Positions 1 to 11,356 of a stretch of DNA of 64,000 bases are shown piece after piece (within the stretch, counting starts at the first letter, position 1; every line of letters begins with the position of its first letter). Source of the DNA: Micropterus salmoides (Eukaryota; Chordata; Actinopteri; Centrarchiformes; Centrarchidae); NCBI RefSeq assembly GCF_014851395.1, contig NW_024041484.1, positions 1,567,015 through 1,631,014 on the forward strand, written 5' to 3'. The position numbers and the translations under genes are program-made. Under the pieces are notes generated by a model. It worked only from the letters and a program-made list of their open reading frames with translations. It searched no databases and had not been told where the DNA came from.

Positions 1-289
1 GGCCTTACAAACAACATTATAGTATTCCCATAAGGATTTAATATATAAATACCACAAAATATGTGTTCGCTGTGTTAAGGAGGAGCTCTGGTGGCTTCAG
101 CTGTCCAGGGAAGAAGGACAAAGTCTTCAGAGTATATAAAGTATGTATAAAGTCAGTGTATATCTCAGGTCCCATTCCGACAGTTGGTCTCTTCAGCAGA
201 CTCCTCAGCCTCCTGGCTGGCTTCAGTCCAGAGTAATGAGACATCCCCCTGGTTAAATGACACCATTCGTTATTTCTGGCGTAAATATT

Positions 290-720
290 GGAGGGTAGAG
301 CGACTTTTTACCAAAGATTATCATTAACAGTTAAGGATGCAAGGGCTTCATACTCCGACACATTAATTTCTCCCGTCCCGTTTGACAAAATCAACAACAT
401 TGTCACTGCTGCACCTCCTGATGTGCCTATCTTTTCTGATAATGATTGCAGCAACTTTCTCTGTCTCTGTGGATACCTTTAGAGATGTCAGGGCTAGCAT
501 TGTCTCCTCTTCTGTGCCCACTTCTGCTTTTTCAACTCGGCCACCAATTTTGGACTGTTTTACTCCCATTTCCCTGCAAGACCTCACGATCTGGCAGGCA
601 GTATGAAAACCTCCTCAAGCCCTGTAGACGTTTTACCAACACCCATGCTGAAAAACATACTTGGGACTGTTGGGACCATGATTGCCATCCCTATCCTCCA
701 CTGGTTAACCAAAATGTTCC
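290..720 (+). mobile_element. Decayed L2/CR1-type LINE fragment (region before the reverse-transcriptase core)
   Basis: Several short frames read through this stretch match the part of fish L2-like LINE ORF2 that links endonuclease to reverse transcriptase: a block ending SDNDCSNFL, then a block like VDVLPTPMLKNI, where active copies have a Ser/Cys-Leu-Asp-Pro-(I/L)-P-T motif. Frames shift at least twice and no catalytic RT motif is present. It is a 5'- and 3'-truncated dead copy. Family assignment is from memory of motif style. Confidence 0.5.
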
Positions 721-859
721 CACATTGCTGTCTGTGCCTGGGAGTCATGACCTCTGTTACTTTAGTGTCTCATCTTTCATGCCCGGCATTGTTTCCTTGC
801 TGCCTTTCTTCATAACGTGTACTCCTTCCTGTTATTTTAGTAGTTTATATTGAGTTTAA

Positions 860-1780
860 CACAACAGTGCATGAGTTTACGTTCAGAAATGGACACATTC
901 AGTTTTTTATTTGCCGGCAGACCAGTTCTGTGTCTTTTTGTGATTTTTTAAAACATACTGCTGATGTAGAACAGTCAGCAGAGCAGACACTTACAGGGAG
1001 TTGTGTTTGCAGTAAGAGACTAGAAGTGTAGGTGTTGGAGTGTGTGTGAGTCTGGAGAAAAACAATATAAGCAGATTGAAGTATTGAGTAAACACTAAAA
1101 TAAGGTGGAGAATGAAGCAGAATTAAAATGGTGAATTAAGAAATAACCTACTAGAAATAGTAATAGATATATACCCGCTAACAACCCACAAGACCGTGGA
1201 TGTTGGTTTCATAACCGTTACAGCCCTAGTGTTTACATATTATTGCTATTGTGTTTGCTGTAGTATTACTGGAAAGATTACATTGCATCCCTGTTTCACC
1301 GCTGCTGACCGCAGCACGCATTAGTTACATGGACAAAAAAAACTGGAAATATATAAATACGGTCCAGGTTGAAAAATACTGATGTTACCCTTTACTATTT
1401 TCTTATCAGTACTTTTATTATTAGTATTTATTTGAAAACTTAATCAAACCTTAATCATAATGTTGTCATATTATAAAACCTGTTTGTTTACCAACAGTGA
1501 TTTGTAACAGTTTTGGAAGGCACAGACAAATGATGTTGTCCCGCTCACGGGACATCAGAAAACACTTTTGTGTTGTTCTGGAGGACATGGACCAACAATG
1601 TATTTGGTATTGTATATTCATTTGGAGGACTTGTTAAGAAAAGAAAAGAAATCATAAGAAAAGAAAAGAAAAATAAACAAACAAACAAAAAAATCACCTT
1701 GGAGTTGGCCCCTCCTAAACCTTACAGTAGAGTGATATAGCATCTAGAAAGTGTCCAGTTATCTGTACGTGATATTGCGC
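860..1780. other. Non-genic, AT-rich stretch
   Basis: No coding exon or RNA gene recognised. It contains an A-rich run of AAAAG and AAAC units at about 1635-1690, which could be the tail of a retroposed copy. Nothing else is seen. Confidence 0.5.
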
Positions 1781-4145
1781 GGAGATCCATAGATTGTCCA
1801 TAGATTTACTTGAACAGACATATTCATTTACAAGCATTCGTATCCATGTTTTCACAGTCTTATGGGCTAGTTACCCTTCACTCCTAGCCAGGCACATCAG
1901 ATCACCTCATATAACTCAAGGTGGTGTGCTAGGGGGATCCTGTCCAAGGTATGAAGAGATTAGCCTCCATTTCCCCTTAAAAGTGGGCAGTTTTAATTGT
2001 AGCTGGGCAGTCACGTGTTCCATCAAATATATATGTTTGATTTTCTGCAACCACTGGTTGATCCAAGGCGGGTCAGTCTTCATCCAATTAATAGTAATAA
2101 TTTTCTTTGCCACCATCAGTAGAATATGTATTATATAACAGATCAGTAGTAAACGTTTGTTTAAGCGGCATTTCCAATAGAAAAAGTAGGGGATCTAAAG
2201 CAATGTTCAAACCTAGGATTTTTCCCATTTCCTCCCTAACATTTTCCCAAAATATTCGTATTTTCGGGCAGTCCCAGAAAATGTGTGTGTGGTCACCAAC
2301 CATACCACAGTTTCTACAGCAATTGTTGGGTAAAGTGTTATTGAAGGCATGTGTTCTCAGGGGAGTCCTAAAGAACCTGATCTTCGTCTTCCAGTCAAAC
2401 TCTTTCCACAACTGGCTTCCCACACCTTTATGGCATCTAGAGCATGCATCTTCCCAGGCCTCATTGCTTATAATTGCATTCCCATTGGCCTTTAATGTGC
2501 AGGCTGTTGCACGCTATGTCTAGCATTAACATTTTGTAGATACGAGATATGCGTTTTTTTATGATATATGATCCTCAGCCACGTTTATGAAATACGTTTC
2601 TACGTTAATAGGTTCCCTTTTAACATAATTCAAATCCGTATGTTTTGTGATATAGTGTCTTATCTGTAGATATCTGTATAGGTCACTCGTGGGCAGGGCA
2701 AATTTGTCCTGCAATTGGGAAAAAGATTTGAATATATTTTCATCAAGTAGCTGATTAATTATTTTCAGTCCTCTTTCATTCCATCTTTTATATGCAATAT
2801 CAGACATGGATGGGAGGACCTCAATATTTCCTAGGATGGGCATGGCTCTTGACAGGGCCGCCGCTCCCCTTGTTTGCTTTTGTATTAGAGTCCAAGCCCT
2901 CAGTGTATGTTTGATCCATATATTACCGATTTAAATTTTTTTCCGGGAGTGGTGGCTAAGAAATGGAAGAGTCAAAAATGATACTCCCAGTAGGGAGTTC
3001 TGTTCAATAGACACCCATCCTGTTGCCGTATCCCTAACCATCCACGCCACCATTGCTCTGAGCTGTGCCGCCCAGTAGTAGAGTCTTAGATTAGGTAAAG
3101 ACCACCTTTCTCTTTTGTTGTCATTAATAATTTCAGCCTTATTCTTGGTCTTCTGTTTTGCCAGATAAATTTCAATATTAGTTTTTCTAGTTGTTTAAAT
3201 GTGGATTGTGGTACTAGGATTGGTAGGGACTCGGCAGGACATTCATCCTCACTGCCTCGATCCTAATGAAGAGTGACAAATGCACACCCATCTACTTAAA
3301 TCACTATCAATGTCTTTAACCAACTTACCATAATTTGAGGGAAATAGTTCTGTTGTTTTTGGTGTAAGGACCACCCCCAAGTATCTAAATCCAGGATGGT
3401 GATAGACAGTCTCCCTGGTGCGTACCCCGTCTGACGGGGAAGAATTTTGAGCAGTGTCCATTTACCCTAACCCTGGATTTGGGATCTTTATAGAACACTT
3501 TAATCCACTTTACAAATGTTTCATTGAAACCTATATAACTAAGGGTCTGTCCTAAAAAAGTCCAGTCTACTCTGTCAAACGCCTTCTCAGCATCTAAGCT
3601 GAGAAGCATTGACGGAGCATCTCTCCTAGCAGCAATCACTTGCAGGTTCAGGGCTCTTCTCACATTATCAGCTCCCTGTCTGTTTGAATAAAGCCTGTTT
3701 GGTCTGGCTTCACATGTTTGGCAATATGTTTTTGGATTCTGCTTGCTATTATTGAGGTGAGGATTTTAAAATCCACACATAGGAGACTGATTGGGCGGTA
3801 AGACATGCATTGAGTTGGGTCTTTATTTTCTTTTTGAATAACACTTATCACCGCCTCCGAGCACGACTGTGGTGGGTCACCCCGTGTTAGAGCGTAGTTA
3901 TATACCCTTCCCAAGACTGGGACTAGTTCATTTATATATGTTTTGTAGTATTCTCCGGGGAAACTGTCTATTCCCAGAGATTTGTTGTTTTTAAGTTTGA
4001 GTATAGTTTCTTTAATTTCCTCATATTTGAAAGGACATGTAATCATCGCCGCCTCATCTGATGTTAATCTGGTTAAATTAATTGATTGAAGGATAAACTG
4101 GAATTTTAAACCGAAAAAGCGGTGTTGTGCAAGGGCACACTTCAC
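1780..4145 (-). mobile_element. Decayed L1/Tx1-like LINE, ORF2 reverse transcriptase and C-terminus
   Basis: Read on the - strand from 4145 downward, broken frames give successive parts of an L1-group ORF2. First come RT blocks with YRPISLLCVDFKILTSIIASR and DQTGFI (4145-3660). Then comes the catalytic-Asp block LLSLDAEKAFDRVDW and the RRGTHQGDCLSP block (3663-3385). After frame breaks, a C-terminal CX2C...HIFWDCP zinc-knuckle-like motif (near 2330-2260) and a terminal INWMKTDPPW block (near 2080) follow. The second catalytic motif (F/Y-A-D-D) is not found, so that section is deleted or shifted. The 5' end is truncated at about 4145. No intact ORF remains. Confidence 0.85.
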
Positions 4146-4149
4146 AAGA

Positions 4150-7100
4150 GCTAGCTAAAATTAACACAGATAAAAATGAACTAGCTAATGTTTATAGTTC
4201 ACAAATTATATTTTTGAACTAAGTTCACAGTCCCAAAATATGAACTACTTCACGTCAATTTCTTTCGTTTTCATATTTTATAAAATGCTGTGTTTGACTT
4301 GGATGGAGGAACTTTGCAACTCTACTATTTACCTTTATTACATTATTGGTCATTACACAGCCACTATCCAATTAAATCTGAGATCCCGCCTACTCCACAT
4401 AAAAGTGGTCGTGCTCTCTCTTTTTTTGTCTTGAACAATTCAAACTTGCATGTAAGCTAATGTGCCCCTTTCTCTCGGGTGTTTCTTTCTGAAACAAAAA
4501 GCCTTAGCATGTGGACAGAAACCAAATGTAACGCAAATGTTCAATGTATGCAAAGTGGGTGCCTCCTAATTCCATCAATATGCTAATGCAGGATACCAAA
4601 ATAATAAAAAGAGACAAAGAGAGTAGTGACAAAATCACAATTTTCTGTTCTTCTGATCTATATTTTCAACTGAGATTCTGTAAAGCAGTGCTCTCCTTAT
4701 AGTTCGTGAAGAAACCAACACAACAGCAGGAAGCTTCCCATATGGGGATTCCCAGGAGTTAATCTTCATCAAATGGTCTGGCTTGAGGTCTGTGTTCTAA
4801 TCTGCATCTATTTTAGGGGAAGCACTTTTGTAGACCCTCCATGTTGTTTAGGCTATGTAGTGCCTTTGTAATACTAATGTTTGGATAGGGAATGAGGCAG
4901 AAGAATGGTCCCAGAGCCCCTTATTATCCCTCTGAGCTCCACTTTAATGCCTCCTGTCTCTGGCACTCTGGAGCCCAACCAGAGAGATATTAGCCCTGTA
5001 ATTGACAGACAAAGAAAGTTCATCTCTGTGCTTTTTATGATAGCTGTTTGATCTCCTGTAGCTTTTCTCTCTTTTCCCTTCTCTTCACACTCCCTTTCTC
5101 TTAGCAGTTTCTCTTCCTCTGCTCTGGATTGTGATCTGACTGTCTCCCTTCATTCCCCTCCAACTCTGTCTCTTTCTCTCTCTCCACCTTCCTCTTTCAT
5201 CCCTCCTCTTGAGAGAGCCGCCCTATCCCTCTGCTCATCTCTTTCCCATAATTCATGGTGACAGGAAAGGTTAGATCAAGCATGGCAGAGCTCTGGCTGA
5301 CAGAGAGAGGAGAGTCGGTGTCTTTTAAAGCTTTGTCGTTAATGACTATTTACAAGTTAGCACAGTTTGACAGAAAATACTGAATGCAGCTTAATGTGTG
5401 ACATTAGGTAATGGCAGAGAGTTTTGACATGTGATGTGTGTGCCATCATCCAGTCATGTTCTATGATGCAGGTTTCTTCTTTCATAAGAGTTTTATTTGG
5501 TAGTTTTAATCTCCATGGGTTTCATCATTTTGTCTCAGGGAAAGAACAAATGTGTTGTCTAAATGAAACATTTTGATGCGTTGTACCTTCCGTACACACT
5601 GCCAAGTCAAACAGTAATACAAACATGCAGGTGAGGTGGGAGGCTGGAGGCGCAAACACATCACATTACTGATTAATCATCTCTAATTAAGCCCCGCTGA
5701 GAAGGTTTTCTTCATCAAAGATATTTTCCTGTATTTAAACAGGTCAGCTGAATTAAGCAAATCTGTTTTAAAGTCACATATGAATAAATTCAGATTTATT
5801 TGTCCAAGATGTCTGTCTCTGAGAAGTGGCTTTAACCACTGCTTCTACATAAAAAAAAACAGTCAGAGATGTGAATCAAAGCTATGACAAATTCAAAATG
5901 CTTTTTTCGTTGCACTTTGGAACAAAACACGGTGCCATAATTGCATTAATCAGTATTAGTATTAATCCAGAATTGACCCAGAATGACATGAAAAAAAACA
6001 TGAACTGATTTAAACTTCTGACTGTTTAAAGTTTCTACCAAGTGTAATTTCTAGCTGTATATACAACAGAATTTTAAGCTCTGTGATTGGATGTATTCTT
6101 ACTGTAATGCACCTCTGTAGTCATATAGCTCTAGTCAAAAACGTGCTATCTGGACATATGATTTGCATCTACAGTCATGGGAAGATGATGAAATGTACAT
6201 CCCACGGCCCCTGGTCTCCACAGCAATGTGAATGGAACCTTAGTCTTTAAAACATAGAACCAGATATTTTCATACGCAGTTTCTCATGCTCTGATTCAAC
6301 TAGGAGAGTTTCTGAATTGCTCCAACTGTCAGTCACCTGTCCCAGCTACTCTGGATAGACCTCACTGTGAACAGTTTTCAATGGAACTTCTTTCTACTGA
6401 AGAAATAGTCCCTTTGAAAATTAAATGTGTGTGTTATGTGTCTTAGGAACATGGTGTCTGGAAAGAGATGCTACTTAGATTTTTTTTAAATGTCATTGCT
6501 CAGTGCTGTGAGCACCACAAACAGAACTCCGTTCATCCCCTTTAGAGAGAGAATCTCAAAATCGAGGTGGCTAGATATTAGAGAGGTGAGTGAAGAAATA
6601 TGCTTTTCATTTTTCTTTGGGTGAAACGACCCTTTACAAGTGCAAGAGACATTAGGAGCAGAAAGGCTGAGAATACACAATCAAAGCTTTGGGTCACGGT
6701 TGTTGAGATCATACTAATCAGATGAAAGGGTAACATCGAGGAAGGACGGGCACGCACGAGCCGGGCTCGCTGGATTAGAATATAACAGGCCAGTAAACAA
6801 AAACAACAGAGCTTTCATTAATTAAGGACCAAGGGGCTGGGTGGGCAGACGGATGGGCGAGGGCTGCTGAGACACTCTGAGCATGGCACAGTGCCAGGCC
6901 TCCAACCACGCCAACCAGAACACAGCTGCCTAATGGAGCGCTGGCACTGCCGAGGGACGGGGGAGTGGAGAGAGAGGGAAAAAAGAGAAATAGATAGGGG
7001 GAATTGGAGATAACAACTAAATAATCAAGGAATTTGTAGGAGAAAAAAGGCAGAGGGAGGCATGGGCTAAAAGACAAAAGGGGAAGGAAGAAAGAGAAAC

Positions 7101-8020
7101 AAAGTTTGCGAGGGAATTGAGAAGAGAAGGAAACAAAGGCAGATAAAAGGAGAGGGGGAGTGTGTGTGCAGAGGGATAGATGAGATGGAGATAGAGATGG
7201 AGATTGGATGATATCCCTCTGACTCTGTTCATTAATACCGTATGATCTCCTTTCTCCGTCCTTTGTGATTTTAACACATTTCTAATTAGCAGAGAATCCT
7301 CTAAGTTGGAGCGGGAGGGAGGGAGATTGGGGAAGAGAATCATATTTATATCTGTCTTTAATAAATTCACTTTCATTTGATCTTTTTTTAAATGCACGGG
7401 CTGCTGTGCAGCGCCTCTTCTTTCCCCTGACTCTGGCAGAATGAAAGGTGGTGTAAATGCAAGGCTAATTGTTATGCTTGTAAGGAAGCTTGCACAGTAG
7501 CTAAAGTTGTTAGATTACAAAAAGTGGAGATTTTCAAAGTTTTGCAGCTTTACAAAAGAACCCACCTCCCCGGTGATTCAAGAGAGAACTAAAGACGTAG
7601 AAATCTGGAAATACACAAACATCCTAGTCTGGTGCAGTGCAGGAAAGTCAGCATCTAGTATATTTTTGTTTGACTTTACCTTATCTGCTCTATTTTCTGT
7701 CTTCGTAGTGACAATGTCACAATGTACAGCGCATGAGGGAGACTCCCTCCACGCCTTTCACTGAGACTCTTGGCAGCTCGTCTAATCAGAGTGCAATTAG
7801 ACGGAGACTTCTCTGGGCGACAGAAGACTCTGATTACCCAAGAGTCACTGGGGGTATATTTAGTATCTCTGCTCTTGCTCCTCTGTGGTTAGTAGTAGCG
7901 CCCTGGAGCTACGGAGCGAGCTGGTGCATGGCGGAGACATTGGAAGGCGGGACAGGCCGGACTTGGCTTTGGCGCCCACTCAGACTGAGTGAGTGACTTC
8001 AACTGAGCTTTAACAATCTC
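4150..8020. other. Repeat-poor non-coding region upstream of efcab6 exon 1 found here
   Basis: I found no exon. Visible features are a pyrimidine-rich tract (about 5040-5220), a purine-rich GGGAGAG/AGAAAG tract (about 6960-7200), and low-repeat stretches with TAATTA-type motifs at about 5640-5770 and 7210-7460 that look like possible conserved non-coding DNA. It may be the 5' intron of efcab6 or sequence between efcab6 and its 5' neighbour. Confidence 0.45.
7765..7846. repeat. 82-nt imperfect hairpin (inverted repeat)
   Basis: The outer arms GACTCTTGG (7765-7773) and CCAAGAGTC (7838-7846) are perfect complements over 9 bp. The inner arms TAATCAGAGT (7783-7792) and ACTCTGATTA (7827-7836) are perfect complements over 10 bp. 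A 9-nt bulge on the left faces 1 nt on the right, and the loop is about 34 nt. Function is unknown: it could be a structured RNA, a regulatory palindrome or a transposon relic. Confidence 0.6.
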
Positions 8021-8024
8021 AAGT

Positions 8025-8279
8025 GGGCGGCTGTGGCTCAGGAGGTAGAGCGGGTTGTCCACTAATCAGAAGGCTCCTCCAGTCTGCATGTCGAAGTGTC
8101 CTTGGGCAAGATACTGAACCCCAAATTGCTCCTGAAGGCTGTGCCATCAGTGTGTGAATGTGTGTGTGAATTATTAGTTCCTTTTTGATGTGCAGTTGGC
8201 ACCTTGCATGGCAGTTTCTGCCATCAGTGTATGAATGAGGTGGATGTGTAGTGTAAAGCACTTACATAAGTAAAGTCCA
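8025..8279 (+). mobile_element. tRNA-derived SINE, copy 1
   Basis: The head carries an A-box-like TGGCTCAGGAGG followed by GTAGAGCGGGTTGTCCA and the body block GTGTCCTTGGGCAAGATACT, shared with the copies at 54421-54694 and 47845-48022. Compared with copy 2, about 20 nt including the B-box (GGTTCAATCC) are missing, so this copy could not have been transcribed from its own internal promoter. Its 3' end also differs (GTAAAGCACTTACATAAG), suggesting a different subfamily. Confidence 0.75.
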
Positions 8280-11219
8280 TTTCTACATGGTTTTATTCAG
8301 CTCCTGTCCAAATTTGCCTGGTTGACTTCAAAGCATGCACAGGACAACTCAATCATCTTTTCCTCTTTTTATTTTCTTCATTTACTTTAATTCAGTTTGT
8401 TTTTGCTTTTAGTAAAATGAATATGAGCACTTGACAGTGGCAGTAGAGTTAATCTGGTTGATAAGCTTTAAAGAAAATGTTCAATGTACACAAATGCTAT
8501 AACTGTTAAACTAAAGATGGCAGCTCTTTAAATTTGACATGCCCTTTACCTCTTCCCTCAATATGTGCCTTCTGTGAGTTTCATCTCAACAAACAAGGTT
8601 AACCTGATCCACACTCTCATTGGTGGGCTTGTGGACGGGCATGATGTGTGTCAGACTTTCATCTATTATCTAACCTGACCTCCTCCCTTAAAGATTATGC
8701 AGCACTGAAACAAAGTTCCTCCTTTGCTCTCAGAGACAACAGAGTCATTATTCAATAGTAAGAAGCTGCATGTCAGGAAAATAGAAACATGCTAGATGGT
8801 TTTAAGTGTTGGGGTTTTCAACATATTAATATACATACATATTAATAAAGCTATTAATATTCAAAATCATTAATAATAAATAATAAATACGGGGCGACAA
8901 CCTGGAATCAGGGACCAATAATCAAATATGATCAGTCTAAAAGAGAGTTTGTCCACCTGTAGATGGCAAACAGATCAGGGTGAGTCCGTACACTCTTACT
9001 GCAACATTATACACAAATAATCACAGGCAACAACTTCTTAAAATTATAATAGGATTTATTCAACTCAAGCACAGATCAATGATCAACAACTTTAGCAAGT
9101 AAATCACTATTAACTATTCTAAATAAAATGAAATAAAGCCAATAAGCAAATCATACAACAATCTGACCACGTGGGTGGTCGCAGATCCGGTTCAGAATGG
9201 GCTCGAGGCTGGTTAATTTTGGAATCAAGATGTGATTGATCAAACCATGTGATTTCAAGATCAAGAGGGCGGAAAATCTATCTCTCCTGAACTAAAAAAA
9301 TGGAGACGCACTCTGATGCTAGCCCGCTGTGGGTCACAGGTGTGGTGAGCTTCTGGTTAGATCATGTGGTGTGCATGTGGGGTTAGTAAGCAGAAGGAGG
9401 AGAGAAAGGCACAGAGAAAAGCTGTATACAATATACCACAGTCTATCCTACAGCCACCAGCAGTGAATGTTCATTGCTGGCTTTGGATTAGATAGAATGT
9501 GAAATTGTATCTGTTCTCAGCCAACAGCAGCCAGCACCAAAAATCCTAATTACTGTTGCTACAACTTTATCAATGAGAGGGACGGTAGTGAACTTGCATT
9601 CAGCTACCGTGTTCCTTGGCTTGATAAAAATACTGACACGTTTCCACACAGTCATGGTACTGGTACCGGACACAAACAACGTGCCTAGGTAAATATCCCT
9701 TTGGAGTTTCTTAACAGAAATTCACCACATGAAGCTTGTACAAGTTACAATAACAAAGTTATAGAACTATCTGCTGCCCAGACATACTAAAGCTTCTTGC
9801 GTGTCACTTTTGGTAGCGAGTAGATGCGTCAGTCCTTTTAGGAAATCCAGCAGAGTTTTTCTCTCAGATCGGTTCTAACGACGGCAAAGCTGATTCTTCG
9901 GCAGCAGCAACAAGAATTCAGTGAAGTCGACGTTGGTTGAGAAGGTAGAACACAGACGTGATCTTCTCAGTTAAGCACAGAGTTTATCCATGTACTTCTG
10001 CAGGAATGAAACGTCATCTTCTGTAACAGTTTCTTTAGGGATCCAAAATTGTGTTGGTAACACACACACACAAAAAAAATAGAGGTAGGAAAAGAGAGCA
10101 AACAGAGTTGCTCATCCGGCGAGTGAAGTCTGGCCCATTTTTGTTGTCATGGATGTGAGGCCCGACATAAGTGTTCAGGGAAGTCAGTCCAAGAAGTACG
10201 ATTTTCTAATGAAACAGAAGTCACAAGGAGCAGGTGTAGATGGATTATTGAGCACCCAAAGCACCAGAAACCAGGGTTTCTTGTGTTCCAAGGAACCACA
10301 CAGAATTTGCACTAAACAAAACAAATACTTTGGCCATGAGGCCAACAAACATCGTTTCTAATCACTGTTGAAAATCAGTCAGTTGATCTGTTTTATGATG
10401 TGACTATGCTATGGTTAAGGTTCGGTTAGGTTTAGGGAAAGATGTAAATTTAAATCCTCCGTATTTGTATAGCGCCTTTCTAGTCTTTGTGACCACTCAA
10501 AGCGCTTTTACACAAGATCATAGTTTGGGTTAAAAAAAGTACAGGAAGCGGACAGTCATGTCCTGTGAGTTCCAGGGTTAGGGTTCAAAATGGACAGATA
10601 TAAACTGTAAAGTGATAAATTAACGCTGTGCAAGTATCAAAGAAACAGCCACACAAATGTCTCTAAACTACCCTAGAGGTGGAATATGTTGTCTAAACTG
10701 GTGCTTTTAATGGCTGTAAGTAAGGCAAATGAGGAAAAACACCAAGGCACTCTGAATCCATGATAAGGCCTCCTGGTATACCTCCGTTTCATTTGTACTG
10801 GTTTGAATAGAATTTGTAATATCACATGATGATCTATAACAACTATTTTTCAACATTCTTTGGCCCATGACCTTGTTTTTAGGCTAAAATTCTCATTAGC
10901 CCAGAAATCAACGAGCTGTCAAGTTGTCGTGAATCGACTCTTGTCTAGTCTGTCCATCCTCCTTCTCTACTCTCTATTTAATCTGTCTATCAGTGATCTT
11001 TGCATCTCCTCTTTAGCTCTCCCACCTCATCAGTTGTCAGCACTTTGTTGAATAGACCCAGGCTTTCACAGATCAAGGCAGGCATGTCAATAACCATGTC
11101 CACAGAGATGAAAGTTCCTGTGAGCTGTGCCTCACAAGTCGGTCAGGTTCAGAAGTTCACAGGCATTATCAAGGCGTAGTGTTGCTGTCGCTGCCAATCA
11201 TGGTGTGTGAACCCCACAG
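8280..11219. other. Non-coding region with unclassified repeats before efcab6 exon 1
   Basis: No exon was recognised. The part at about 8880-10360 reads like an old interspersed element: it has no coding frame but includes CA/A-rich junctions near 10060-10080 and a minus-strand AATAAA near 9055. I cannot classify it. A GGTTAGGTTTAGG block occurs near 10425, similar to one at about 28755. A fragment of the SINE tail sits at 10455-10515. Confidence 0.4.
10455..10515 (-). mobile_element. tRNA-derived SINE tail fragment, copy 4
   Basis: The stretch CCGTATTTGTATAGCGCCTT through GACCACTCAAAGCGC matches the start of the inverted copy at 47845-48022, covering only the 3' part of the SINE. The tRNA-like head is absent. 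Confidence 0.65.
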
Positions 11220-11356
11220 ATCGGAGGCAACCTGAGGACCGTGATCAGAGTGTTTCACCTGTTTGACTACAACCGAGAAGGACACATCCAGCAGCACGAG
11301 TTCCGCCGCATCCTGGATAATTACTGCATCCACCTGACAGACAAGGAGTTTCAGAG
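11220..11356 (+). CDS. efcab6: efcab6 exon 1 of those found
   Basis: The acceptor CCCCACAG precedes ATCGGAGGC and the donor is AG|GTGGGT. It encodes IGGNLRTVIRVFHLF, the near-canonical EF loop DYNREGHIQQHE and the exiting helix ending DKEFQ, with the last codon split (AG|G, Arg). It starts in phase 0 and does not begin with Met, so an upstream exon must exist. Confidence 0.92.

Noticed and set aside
446..853. 135-residue + strand frame
   Set aside because: It overlaps the frame-shifted LINE fragment and shows a hydrophobic, Cys/Leu-rich chance composition without homology in that frame.
8880..10360. Possible LTR retrotransposon or old viral insertion upstream of efcab6
   Set aside because: No gag, protease, polymerase or paired terminal repeats can be seen; it is left as unclassified non-coding sequence.
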